A stretch of 64,000 nt of DNA from Liolophura sinensis (lineage: Eukaryota > Mollusca > Polyplacophora > Chitonida > Chitonidae), in NCBI RefSeq assembly GCF_032854445.1, contig NC_088306.1:808501-872500 (forward strand). Direction: 5' to 3'. The notes beneath the pieces are model-generated. The model was given only the letters and a program-made list of their open reading frames with translations. It did not search any database and was not told the DNA's origin. This document shows positions 39,890-50,987 of the stretch, one piece after another (position 1 is the stretch's first letter; every line of letters starts with the position of its first letter). The translations under genes were made by a program, and so were the position numbers.

Positions 39890-40500
39890 AGAACTTTTTT
39901 CCCAAAGGATATGACCCACGGAAGTGAAGGAGTTTCTTTGCCAAAGAAAACTACCCTCGGACGTGAAGAAGTTTTTTTCCAAAGGATATGACCCACGGAA
40001 GTGAAGGAGTTTCTCTGCTCAAGAAAACTACCCTCAGACGTGAAGGAGTTTCTTTTCCAAAGGATATGACCCACGGAAGTGAAGGAGTTTCTCTGCTAAA
40101 GAAAACTACCCTCAGACGTGAAGGAGTTTCTTTTCCAAAGGATATGACCCACGGAAGTGAAGGAGTTTCTCTGCTAAAGAAAACTACCCTCGGACGTGAA
40201 GAAGTTTTTTCCAAAGGATATGACCCACGGAAGTGAAGGAGTTTCTCTGCTAAAGAAAACTACCCTCAGACGTGAAGGAGTTTCTTTTCCAAAGGATATG
40301 ACCCACGGAGGTGAAGGAGTTTCTCTGCTAAAGAAAACTACCCTCAGACGTGAAGGAGTTTCTTTTCCAAAGGATATGACCCACGGAAGTGAAGGAGTTT
40401 CTCTGCTAAAGAAAACTACCCTCAGACGTGAAGGAGTTTCTTTTCCAAAGGATATGACCCACGGAAGTGAAGGAGTTTCTTTTCCAAAGACAATTATCCT
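39890..40500. repeat. Minisatellite, 39-bp unit in 78-bp dimers
   Basis: Two related 39-bp units alternate. One contains GTGAAGGAGTTTCTTTTCCA and AAGGATATGACCCACGGAA; the other GTGAAGGAGTTTCTCTGCTA and AAGAAAACTACCCTCAGAC. About 15 units. The plus-strand reading gives EGVSLLKKTTLRR and EGVSFPKDMTHGS alternately; the minus strand is also open. Confidence 0.95.
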
Positions 40501-40745
40501 CGGAATGTTGTTCTCGCTGTACATGCATTACATACCGATGATTGAATGCAGTTGCACTCTTAATACCTATGCGTATGATAGCACAAGCCTTCCTACCCAC
40601 GGTAATGAAAGCGTTTCTTTGCCAATGACAGCTACCCACGGAAATGAAGGAGTTTCTTTGCCAATGATAACTACCCACGGAAGTGAAGGAGTTTCTCTGC
40701 TAAGGATAACTACCCAAGAAGTAAAGGAGTTTCGTTGTCAATGAT
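40500..40745. repeat. Single-copy spacer plus three 39-bp units, duplicated at 41065
   Basis: The non-repeat part, from TGTTGTTCTCGCTGTACATG through AATGCAGTTGCACTC and GCGTATGATAGCACAAGCC, recurs nearly unchanged at 41068-41155. It is followed by 39-bp units of the next array's type. Confidence 0.85.
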
Positions 40746-41067
40746 TGTACCTTCTTGGAGTTTGAATTCAATAAATCAGCTTGTTTCAAGTCAATATTCT
40801 TCTTTTATCATTCCCTTTTAACAGACATCGTATTCTGGCACAAGTTCTTCTATCTTTATCAGTGTCTATTTCAATCCTCTTTTGTTGTACAACCGTATGT
40901 GAGCCATTTGAGACAAGACATCGGTACTTTACGTGTAGCAACTATCTGACTGAAAAGTATCTTGTTAAAATGTACAGAAGGCTGACTGCAACATTAAAAC
41001 AAATAAACAAAGTCAGAAACCAAGTCATGTGGACTAGTCATTTAAAGGGACACAACTCTTCCTGGCA

Positions 41068-41155
41068 TGTTGTTCTCGATGTACATGCATTACATACCGA
41101 TGAGTGAATGCAGTTGCACTCTTAATACCTATGCGTATGATAGCACAAGCCTTAC
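41068..41155. repeat. Second copy of the spacer segment
   Basis: Near-identical to 40507-40597, in the same orientation and again directly preceding a 39-bp array. Confidence 0.88.
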
Positions 41156-42285
41156 TACCCGTGAAAATGAATGCATTTCTTTGCAAATGACAGCTACCCA
41201 CGGAAATGAAGGAGTTTCTTTGCCAATGATAACTACCCACGGAAATGAAGGGGTTTCTCTGCCAATGATAACTACCCACGGAAATGAAGGCGTTTCTTTG
41301 CAAATTACAGATAGCCACGGACATGAAGGAGTTTCTTTGCCAATCACAGCTACCCACGGAAATGAGGAATTTTCTTTGCAAATGATAACTACCGACGGAA
41401 ATGAAGGAGTTTCTCTGCCAATGATAACTACCCACGAAATGAAGGCGTTTCTTTGCCAATTACAGATAGCCACGGACGGAGTTTCTTTGTCAATTACAGC
41501 TGGCCACGGAAATGAGGAATTTCCTTTGCCAATGATAACTACCCAGGGAAATGAAGGTGTTTCTTTGCCAATTACAGACAGAAACGGAAATGAAGGCGTT
41601 TCTTTGCCAATGATAACTACACACGGAAATGAAGGCGTTTCTTTGCCAATGATAACTACACACGGAAATGAAGGAGTTTCTTTGCCAATTACAACTACGT
41701 AAGGAAATGAAGGCGTTTCTTTGCCGATGATAACTAACCACGGAAATGAAGGCGTTCTTTTTTTTTTTTTTTTGCCAATTACAGCTAGCCAGGGAATTGA
41801 AGGAGTTTCTCTGTCAATGATGACTACCCACGGAAATGAAGGCGTTTCTTTGCCAATGATAACTACCCACGGAAATGAAGGCGTTTCTTTGCCAATTACA
41901 ACTACGTACGGAAATGAAGGCGTTTCTTTGCCAATGATAACTACACACCGAAACGAAGGAGTTTCTCTGCCAATCATAACTACCCACGGATATGAAGGCG
42001 TTTCTTTGCCAATTACAGATAGCCACGAACATGAAGGCGTTTCTCTGTCAATGATAACTACCCACGGAAATGAAGGAGTTTCTCTGCCAATCATAACTAC
42101 CCACGGAAATGAATGCGTTTCTTTGCCAATTACAGATGGCCACGGAAATGAAGGAGTTTCTTTGCCAATGATAACTACCCACGGAAATGAAGGCGTTTCT
42201 CTGCCAATGATAACTACACACCGAAATGAAGGCATTTCTTTGCCAATGATAACTACCCACAGAAGTGAAGGAGTTCTATAACTAA
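41156..42285. repeat. Minisatellite, 39-bp unit, about 29 copies
   Basis: Unit GGAAATGAAGGCGTTTCTTT + GCCAATGATAACTACCCAC, related to the array at 39890. The plus strand reads GNEGVSLPMITTH per unit; the minus strand is open for 368 codons. Units alternate between ATGATAACTACC and ATTACAGATAGCC types. A T-run interrupts at about 41758-41774. Confidence 0.96.
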
Positions 42286-42614
42286 ACGTGTCTTTCTAAA
42301 ATATCTTCCGTTAAATCCGTTCTCATAACGGATTGCAGATAAAGATTGAAGAGGACGGAACGGATTGGTTCACGGACAGTAACGGATTTAAACCGCTAGA
42401 TGGAGAAAACTGCCATTCGTCATCCCTCAGGTAACCGATTCAGCGGCAGATTTTATTTAAGGAACAGCTTACAACGGTGATGAATTACTACATGCTGCAA
42501 ATCCTAAAAAAATGTTGGTCACGCTTGGGCCCGAATAGTGACAACCATCGATGCGGTGATGTAACCTACAAAAGAGCTTTACCGTAGCCTTGTTCTATAC
42601 AAGGTAGATAGGTA
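42286..42614. other. cGAS-like gene 3' flank
   Basis: No gene. Contains a candidate AATAAA on the minus strand at 42452-42457, about 460 bp downstream of the cGAS-like stop codon. Confidence 0.5.
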
Positions 42615-42880
42615 GATATTGGCTACTTTCTTCAATCCAACTTGTCACTGATTGGCTGCTTTCTCCAATATACGTCGTCACTGATTGGTTACTTTCTACA
42701 ATTTACGTCGTCACTGACTGGCTACTTTCTCCAGTGTAACAAGTCACTCAATTGTTGCTTTCTCCAGTTTATCTGGTCACTGATTCGCTGCTATATCTAG
42801 TCTGATTCCTCACTGACTGAATGTTTTCTCCAATATAACACATCACTGACAGATTGCTTTCTTCAGTCCACTTATGGCCG
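42615..42880. repeat. Degenerate tandem repeat, about 34-bp unit, about 7 copies
   Basis: Copies of GTCACTGATTGGCTGCTTTC + TCCAATATACGTC, strongly diverged. It lies in the likely 3' UTR or flank of the minus-strand gene. Confidence 0.75.
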
Positions 42881-42919
42881 GAATCAGTGACTGTTCTACT
42901 TCTCTCGCCGATATGCTTG

Positions 42920-43124
42920 TCACACCATGAGGAACTCGTGAGTCAAGAAATATTCTTCGCCCATTGTTGGCGGTTGACGGGTTTTCCCGAAGGTCTTTCT
43001 GATGACATGTCCGAGTGGAAACATGATGAAACTCGCGACGTTGATGACGTCATCAGGCACGTAAGCTTCCAACATCTTGTCGTAGAGTCTTTCCCAGTCG
43101 TCGGGGAAGAGGTGAGGGTCATCC
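42920..43124 (-). CDS. cGAS-like gene terminal exon
   Basis: Starts DDPHLFPDDWERLYDKMLEA after the acceptor and ends HEFLMV with TGA at 42922-42920. Without it the main frame would stop at a TAA straddling the donor. Confidence 0.78.
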
Positions 43125-45864
43125 CTGTGGAAATCAAGAAAACAATCATCGAAATACACGAAAATTAAATATTTTTATTAAATAACTACATAGAAACTCA
43201 TACAGTGCAGCGCCTCCGCTTACTCAGCAAATTATTCAAACAGAAAGACTATAACATATGTACAGTATAAGCAAAACAGCGGCGACAGTTAGATGACACA
43301 TGGCCACACGTAAACGTTGGAGTACGACTTCTTGTCAATTTACCTCACTCAGGGCTTTATTCGAACTGTCCATGAGATACACATGAGATATATATTTTAT
43401 TATCCACAACTTATATTCTAGCATGGTACATGGCTTGAATACTGATTTAACTCATTCGCTTAAAACATACTTTGCGTCTTTCCAACATCACTTAAAACTG
43501 TTGACTGCTTCTCTTTACATGATTCCGACCTATTTTCGTACTTTATATAGTTCCTTAGTTCATTAGTAGTTTGTGTTAAATTTTTGTGTCATTTTGGGAA
43601 TTGGCCATTCGATTATTGACCTGCAACGTTCATCTTGGCTGGTATACGAATACTCTTGATAGAGAACAATCTAAATGGATAGGGCGCTATCGTCCGCTGT
43701 GAGCCCAGCTTATGCTGACTTCCTCTCAGTGAGAAGGTCTAGCAGTAACCTGCCGATGGTCGTGCGGACACCCCGCCAATATCCAGCATGCCACTGGTTT
43801 TAAATAATCATGACGTCAATCGAGGCAATGAGTTCTTGCTGAGATTAGCATTATGAATTTGAGAAAGCTCGCTAACTGCGTTTTCCTTACACTAATACGG
43901 AAGCTTAACATATCCATGCGTAGGGTTTGTTGTGTTACCCTTTGCTAACAACAAATCAACTTTGATAGTGATGACGTCTGATTTTACAGAACTGGACATA
44001 GGCGACAACTTATAAGACACCGTCTATGGACATATTTCCTGAGTGCCAGGGATCACATATTTACTTACAAGAGAAGTATGCATATTTTCAACGCCTTTGA
44101 TGGAATAACTTCACAATAATAGTTTGCCACGTTAATTCCGTCCACATGGAATATACACGTACTAAAATCGGCAGGTAGCGTTTCAGTTTACCTGAGTTTT
44201 GTAATGAACTCGTCCAGAGAATTTTCCTCCCCCTTGTGCCAGATCCTCACCGCACGCCCAAAACCATATACATATGTTGTATCGGCCAGATGAAATTTCA
44301 CGTAGTCTTTTATCACAGTCAGTAGACTTTCCGCCTGTGTCATCCGCGAAAAAAACTTGGTATATTCCAATAGATACCTGTCTTTCCAAACTAAACCTTT
44401 GTATCGCAGAAGCAAAAAAAGTAATCGCATCATTTTCGCCTTTGTGGCAATCGCCAATTTAAAGTCGAAGTTGAGATTTTTTATGGGGATAAGCGACTTT
44501 AGAGCAGGGCTGTCTCCATTTGTAGCTCGTTTGAGAAGTTCGGCCAACAGGGGGAGGTATTTTTTCGCCATATTACTTTCGTCTGTTTTCGAGTTGTCCC
44601 TGGTATGATTCTGCATTGGTGAACAATAATTGCAGAGCATGTTTTTCTGCAAACATTTGTGCAAAATCGCAATCATTTGAGATACCCGAGGCCCCAGAAA
44701 ATCCTCTCGCCAAGACGCCTGTTTAGGGTATTGATCCATCATGAACAGTATTATCTGTTTCAGCCAATAGGATGGTATGATTCCCTCAAAGGTGTCGAGG
44801 TCAAAATCGTAAATTGGTGGCAAAAGGTTCTGAACAACAATCTTGGCCAGTTTGTAAACTCTCTTGGCGTTGGCGGAAGTCAGTGAGTTGATCAGTTTGT
44901 CTTTCTCCCTTAGGGCAGTGGTGACCATCCACAGTTTCGAACTCCTGATGAGAACGCGGAATCTTTGCTGATCTGTCATCAAGTCGGTTTTCGTTCCACA
45001 ACGCCTCAACAGGAAGCGCCTTTCTGGTGTCCACTCGAACGGTATGCAGAAAGAAAAGTCACAGAAAACGTTCATGGGACTCTGATTGTCTTCAGGAACG
45101 TACCGCAGACGAATGGTCCGGACTTTTCCTTTGTCCTGAGACGATCCGATTTTGAAATTAGAGCCTGGACTCCAGTTTGGAAGAAGTGAGGAGAACAATT
45201 CTTCACCAACCAAAGTTTTTAAAGTTCCAAACATGTCTGGTCTTCCGGAATCATAAAACGTGACATTTGCCTGGGGTACGAAGTTCAATGGGAAGTTCAC
45301 ATCTCTGACATTTACCACGCCATATGGGTCGGTGGTTTGCAGCATCGGTACCGCTTGTTCAAGAAGAGGATCTTCAAGGGCAGATAACTCGACCATGAAG
45401 TCGAACTCGTTGTAAGCGCCTACCTTTGTCCCTTCACCGGCGCTGCCGACTTTATGTACGACTGCGCCACGAAAAGCCTGATACTTGACATGCAGCTGTT
45501 GGAAAGCCTGGCCTATCATAGTAGAGATATCACTAAATATTCTCTTGTTCACATCTTGCAGGCCACAGTCTTCGTTTTTCATCTCAAGGTTGATAAAATA
45601 TGTATTCAATGCTAATAAATCGTTGCCATGGTGACATTCAGTCTCTTCATAAGCGGCGGAGCACATATCGTCCGGCAGCCATTGCGTTGACGGGTCACGT
45701 GGTCTGACCAGGATAACATCTTTTCCAGCTAGGTTGTCCACGTTACCATCCGACAAGGTTTTTGCTTCTTTAGTATGATCATTTTTTTCACCACTATGAT
45801 CATTAGACGCCGCAAAAGTAGCATTTTCGGCAGTCGAAAAAAGGCTTCGAAACCAGCTCAGCAT
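42920..45864 (-). CDS. cGAS-like receptor / Mab-21-family nucleotidyltransferase, two coding exons
   Basis: Predicted nucleotidyltransferase of the cGAS/Mab-21 family. The coding join is complement(42920..43124, 44192..45864), 625 aa. Donor CTCAG|GTAAAC and acceptor GATTTCCACAG|GGATG keep phase 2. The catalytic core reads VGSAGEGTKVG then EFDFMVEL, giving GS at 140-141 and metal-binding E153 and D155; the third acid is D269 in VFCDFSFCI. All three are present, so an active enzyme is predicted. A helical Mab-21 C-lobe follows (YWLKQIILFM; a Cys/His cluster HKCLQKNMLCNYC). Known relatives make cyclic dinucleotides on sensing nucleic acid and signal through STING; here that is inference. Start chosen at MLSWFRSLF, just after a likely acceptor (TTTTGCGTTTTCAG at 45891-45878); the frame is open to 46062, which would add 66 residues including a hydrophobic stretch. 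Confidence 0.85.
43375..43620 (+). repeat. Unclassified dispersed repeat, copy 2
   Basis: Same ordered strings as 20155-20400. The match may extend left: 43305-43380 shares TTGTCAATTTACCTCA with 10780-10800 and, partly, 35135-35155. Confidence 0.6.
43704..43800 (+). mobile_element. SINE (family 1) fragment
   Basis: Contains CAGCTTATGCTGACTTCCTC, AGCAGTAACCTGCCGATGGT and ATATCCAGCATGCCACTGG. Diverged plus-orientation copy. Confidence 0.6.
44192..45864 (-). CDS. cGAS-like gene exon with catalytic core
   Basis: Codes for residues 1-557. Ends AAACTCAG|GTAAAC. Contains the GS, E-x-D and third Asp motifs. Confidence 0.85.
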
Positions 45865-46203
45865 AGTGAATGCGTTCCTGAAAACGCAAAATAAAATGAT
45901 GACTAACATGCTAAAGTTGAACGGATGAGTGACCGGCTGAATACTTATAGATGTTTGATTAAAATACTGATGGATTGACTTCTTGATGCATTCTTGCGTA
46001 TTACCAGAATTATATGTGGTTATCGATTTGACACACCACTTCACGGTATAAGAATGTTGCACTTAAATCCTACCAACATGCAAGAAAGTAGTTTTGACGA
46101 AAGAACTGGAGTGAAAATAATTTAAACTAAAAACGTGTTATATAGTGAACCAAGCCATATAACAATAAACCTTCTTTCAGAGGCATTTAGGAATTGGGAT
46201 GGT
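45865..46203. other. cGAS-like gene 5' flank or leader intron
   Basis: The acceptor-like tract at 45891-45878 (minus) suggests that an untranslated first exon lies further upstream (higher coordinates). The upstream exon itself was not identified. Confidence 0.45.
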
Positions 46204-46369
46204 ATAGATTGACAGAGGCATTACTTATGGATAACAACTCCTGGATTTATTGTGTTGGTGACGTTTCGATGTATATGGTTTGATAACGATGTAAGAACCT
46301 ACATCGAAACGTCACCAACACAATAAATCCAGGAGTTGTTATCCATAAGTAATGCTTCTGTCAATCTAT
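46204..46369. repeat. Long hairpin: 70-bp inverted repeat arms, 26-bp loop
   Basis: Left arm 46204-46273, right arm 46300-46369, almost perfectly complementary (one mismatch seen, GAGGC versus GAAGC). Arms contain TTATGGATAACAACTCCTGG and TGTTGGTGACGTTTCGATGT. Part of the arm recurs at 9491-9533, so it is mobile-element-derived. Confidence 0.92.
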
Positions 46370-46690
46370 GTCAACAATAAAGCTAACAAAAGTTCATAAC
46401 TCGGCCAAACGTTTACGGCACCATTGGCGTCAAATTGAGGCACCCTCCGTCCCTGGAGCTAAGGAACAGCATTTTGATTAAGAAAAAGGAATTTCCACCT
46501 ATTCTTCAGAATACTGCTGAACTTCAATCACCATTGACCTTCACTTCACTGGGCGTGCAAACCAACAGTATGCCAGTCATCAACAAACTGCACGACCCAG
46601 GACGTTTTCTTAGTATCTCGATTTATTTATTTACTTATTTATTTATTTATTCATTTGATTGTTGCTTAAAGCCACATGGAATGTTATCAC
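46370..46690. other. Stretch without a recognised gene
   Basis: A plus-strand frame from 46435 reads LTFTSLGVQTNSMPVINK; no family recognised. A TTTATTTATT SINE-type tail occurs at 46620-46660. Confidence 0.4.
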
Positions 46691-48240
46691 TTATAAAGTG
46701 GCGATCAGTACCGTCATTGGTCCTATGTACCCAAGCTTTGGCCGAGGTAAATCACATGTCCAGTACCGTCATTGGTCCTATGTACTCAAGCTTTGGCCGA
46801 GGTAAATCACATGTCCAGTACCGTCATTGGTCCTATGTACTCAAGCTTTGGCCGAGGTAAATCACATGTCCAGTACCGTCATTGGTCCTATGTACCCAAG
46901 CTTTGGCCGAGGTAAATCACATGTCCAGTACCGTCATTGGTCCTATGTCCCGAAGCTTTGGCCGAGGTAAATCACATGTCCAGTACCGTCATTGGTCCTA
47001 TGTACCGAAGCTTTGGCCGAGGTAAATCACATGTCCAGTACCGTCATTGGTCCTATGTACCGAAGCTTTGGCCGAGGTAAATCAAATGTCCAGTACCGTC
47101 ATTGGTCCTATGTACTCAAGCTTTGGCCGAGGTAAATCACATGTCCAGTACCGCCATTGGTCCTATGTACTCAAGCTTTGGCCGAGGTAAATCACATGTC
47201 CAGTACCGTCATTGGTCCTATGTACTCAAGCTTTGGTCGAGGTAAATCACATGTCCAGTACCGTCATTGGTCCTATGTACCCAAGCTTTGGCCGAGGTAA
47301 ATCACATGTCCAGTACCGTCATTGGTCCTATGTCCCGAAGCTTTGGCCGAGGTAAATCACATGTCCAGTACCGTCATTGGTCCTATGTACTCAAGCTTTG
47401 GCCGAGGTAAATCACATGTCCAGTACCGTCATTGGTCCTATGTACTCAAGCTTTGGCCGAGGTAAATCACATGTCCAGTACCGTCATTGGTCCTATGTAC
47501 CGAAGCTTTGGTCGAGATAAATCACATGTCCAGTACCGTCATTGGTCCTATGTACCCAAGCTTTGGTCGAGGTAAATCACATGTCCAGTACCGTCATTGG
47601 TCCTATGTACTCAAGCTTTGGCCGAGGTAAATCAAATGTCCAGTACCGTCATTGGTCCTATGTACTCAAGCTTTGGCCGAGGTAAATCACATGTCCAGTA
47701 CCGCCATTGGTCCTATGTACTCAAGCTTTGGCCAAGGTAAATCACATGTCCAGTACCGTCATTGGTCCTATGTACCCAAGCTTTGGCCGAGGTAAATCAC
47801 ATGTCCAGTACCGTCATTGGTCCTATGTACCGAAGCTTTGGCCGAGGTAAATCACATGTCCAGCACCGTCATTGGTCCTATGTACCGAAGCTTTGGCCGA
47901 GGTAAATCACATGTCCAGTACCGTCATTGGTCCTATGTACCGAAGCTTTGGCCGAGGTAAATCAAATGTCCAGTACCGTCATTGGTCCTATGTACTCAAG
48001 CTTTGGACGAGGTAAATCACATGTCCAGTACCGTCATTGGTCCTATGTTTCGGAGCTTTGGTAGGGGTAAATCATATGTCCTGTACCGTCCTTGGTCCTA
48101 TCTACGGAAGCTTTGGCAGGGGTAAATCACATGTCCTGTACCGTCCTTGGTCCTATGTACCCAAGCTTTGGCCGAGGTAAATCACATGTCCTGTACCGTC
48201 ATTGGTCCTATCTACGGAAGCTTTGGCTTCAACATAGTCA
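46690..48240. repeat. Minisatellite, 55-bp unit, about 28 copies
   Basis: Unit TCAAGCTTTGGCCGAGGTAA + ATCACATGTCCAGTACCGTC + ATTGGTCCTATGTAC. Most copies differ by one to three bases; the last three are more diverged. Runs of the same variant sets recur (for example the ACCGCCATTGG copies near 47140 and 47700), suggesting higher-order duplication. Confidence 0.97.
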
Positions 48241-48850
48241 GGAAGATGGGCCCGGGGAAGTAAAGCTGTTTTGTGTCTCGCCGTGGCAGCCGTCGTCGTG
48301 TATAAACGTGTTATTGGGGCGCGAAATTTCGGCTGAACCCTTCGAGACGGCCATGGTTTTGTGCAAAACGTGTGATTAGGGCTGGAATTACGGCTGCATC
48401 CTCCGAGGCCGCCGTCGTTGTGTATAAAACGTGTGATTAGGGCTGGGAATTTCGACAGGACCCTCCGAGGCGGCCGTTATTGTGAATAAAACGTGTAATT
48501 CTAGGTCTGGAAATTTCCGCGGTACTCTCCGAGGCAGCCGTCATTGTGTACAAAATGGGCTGAAAATTTCGGCTGGACCCTCCCAGGTGGCTGTCGTTGT
48601 GTAGAAAACTTCTGATTAGTGCTGGGCATTTCGTCTGGACCATCTCAGGCGGTCATTGTGTATAAAAAGCATTTGATTAGGGCTGGGCATTTCGGCTAGA
48701 CCCTCCGAGGCAACAGTCGCTGTGTATAAAACGTGTGGTTAGGGCTGGATATTTCGGTTGGCCCCTCCAAGGTGACCGTCGTTGTGTATAAAACGTGTGA
48801 TTAGGTCTGGACATTTCGGCTGGGCCTTCCAAGGCCATGCACCCATGTAA
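48240..48850. repeat. Minisatellite, about 61-bp unit, about 9 copies
   Basis: Unit contains GTGTATAAAACGTGTGATTA, GGGCTGGGAATTTCGGCTGG and ACCCTCCGAGGCGGCCGTCG. More diverged than the 55-bp array it abuts. Confidence 0.9.
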
Positions 48851-50045
48851 CCGACTATTCATTTCAAACTATGGTTCGAGCCCCTGAGCAGCCATGAATA
48901 TAGCGTACCGCTATTCAAATATTCCTCATAATACTGATCAGTGTACTCGTACCACATGGGAAGAGACTTGGATTCAAACTTGCGGAGTCATCGCCTGATT
49001 ACTTTTAGGCTTGTCCCGATGTGAACTAATAGGCCTACATGTACAATATGAAACCGCGGGTTAGCGGGAGTTCCTATTTATCAGTCGTACTTCATTGTAT
49101 AATGAATTAATCCATGCAGATATTCGACAACTACAACCAGCAGCCAAATATCGCCAAATCGGCTATAATTAGTCTATACTTACCTCAATTCATGTCACTT
49201 TGATGTTAAATGATGACTGAGCTTCGGACCTGTCTGCACTGACCGGACATGCGCATTGCATATCGGAGAAGACGGAGCCGCGCGAATTGGAAAACTCCTC
49301 GGCAAAAGCAGCGTCTACCTTGCACAGATCAGCTGGGTCACTATAGCTTGTCCTGAACAACTAGCCAGAAACCCAAAGCCGCATACACTTCTGTGGGAAC
49401 TTGAAGAGCCAGACACACGTACTGTCCCAGTTCTCCTCTGCTTGAATGATAAGAGTAGCCCATCCTGCCCTGGCCCTCCCCACTTCCTCTTCAATCCACA
49501 GATTTCTCAGCGTTTACAACGATAAGCCCACACTAATGGCCTCTTGTTTTACTATAACCGGATATCCTATATTTGTATACTAATGCCTTGAGCCAGTCGT
49601 CAGACTTCAGTGTTTAAATAGGCCAAGCATACTTCATGTGTGACATATACGTGTTGTCTTTTAAAGCCGCTTCGTACAACTTCGGCAATTTCCGGCAATG
49701 TTCTATAAATTAACTTAAGACTGTTGAACTGAAGCCGACCAGAACAGCCTGTATAACGACAAATGGTTGGTTATTCCAATTTTGACTGGACATTCGTTTC
49801 AATATGTTCATGGTTCACGTATCTTGCAAATAACAATGATTAACAAACTGTGCGAACTCCACAGATGCTGATGTATACACTCAAAAATTAATCTGCTAAT
49901 TTCAACAGGAAGCTTGTCTGAGTGAAGCTAGAATGTATTCTGCTATTGAAATAGATTGTTCCATTAAATATAACGCACATATTTTATTAAGTCAACATAA
50001 AGATTCCATTAAACTAACGGGATATTAGGTTGAATATAAAACAGC
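48851..50045. other. Stretch without a recognised gene
   Basis: A GC-richer segment at 49200-49530 carries an 89-codon plus-strand frame with no recognised domain and no clear splice frame. Confidence 0.45.
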
Positions 50046-50255
50046 ATTATGTTACAATAACAGAATACAGCCCACCAGCATAATGTTACAATAACAGAAT
50101 ACAGCCCACCAGCATTATGTTACAATAACAGAATACAGCCCACCAGCATTATGTTACAATAACAGAATACAGCCCACCAGCATAATGTTACAATAACAGA
50201 ATACAGCCCACCAGCATTATGTTACAATAACAGAATACAGCCCACCATCACTCAG
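50046..50255. repeat. Minisatellite, 34-bp unit, about 6 copies
   Basis: Unit CATTATGTTACAATAACAGA + ATACAGCCCACCAG. Nearly identical copies. Confidence 0.95.
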
Positions 50256-50451
50256 ACAACAGAACATGCGTTAAAAATGAACAGATTTATATTCTGAGCG
50301 TACCCGACTATTTCATTTTCATTTCATCTCATTTCATTTTTATTCACCATAAACCTTAAATTAAATACATAGGTATACATGAGTGATGCATTTGGCAGGA
50401 ATAAAGCTCACAAGAGCTTGTTCTATGCCATGAAAAGTAAAATGTTATATA

Positions 50452-50645
50452 ATAGAGTAGATACATAGACTAATGGTGTGACATATATAATAGAGTATAT
50501 ACATGGATTAATGGTAATGATATAACAATGTGACATATATAATAGAGTATATACATGGATTAATGGTAATGATATTACAGTGTGACATATATAATAGAGT
50601 ATATACATGGATTAATGGTAATGATATTACAGTGTGACATGTATA
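50452..50645. repeat. Tandem repeat, about 50-bp unit, about 3.7 copies
   Basis: Unit GTGACATATATAATAGAGTA + TATACATGGATTAATGGTAA + TGATATTACA. Confidence 0.93.
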
Positions 50646-50987
50646 AACATACATGGTAACAAATAAGGAAACAAAGAAGATCTCGGAAACTTTAGGAAGA
50701 ACTTTAGGGAACTTCTTTTCTTATTTAATTTTTTTTCATTAACCTACATAAGCAACCTAAGTGCGGCTTAATCAAATTGCTCAAGGAGATATAGTTTAGG
50801 CCTGGATTTAAAAAGAGATGTGGAATTTATGATACGAAGAGTGGTGGGTAGTTTATTCCATTCTAAAAACAGGATAATCATATTCCAGCATGTGTTGATA
50901 TTTGCCGAAAATACGATTGCGCCAATGTAAATGAACAAGGAATACAGTTAGGGCATTCATGATACACGACACGGATATCCTGCAGGC

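Larger units (their letters stand above)
43125..44191. other. cGAS-like gene intron
   Basis: A 1067-bp intron. Contains an unclassified dispersed repeat (43375-43620) and a SINE fragment (43704-43800). Confidence 0.75.

Noticed and set aside
41129-42235. 368-codon minus-strand open frame
   Set aside because: Lies wholly within the 39-bp tandem array; the unit is a multiple of three with no stop, so openness is automatic. No initiation context, domain or splice evidence. Kept only as a finding.
49256-49525. 89-codon plus-strand frame in a GC-richer segment
   Set aside because: No recognised domain, no convincing splice or promoter context; could be chance.
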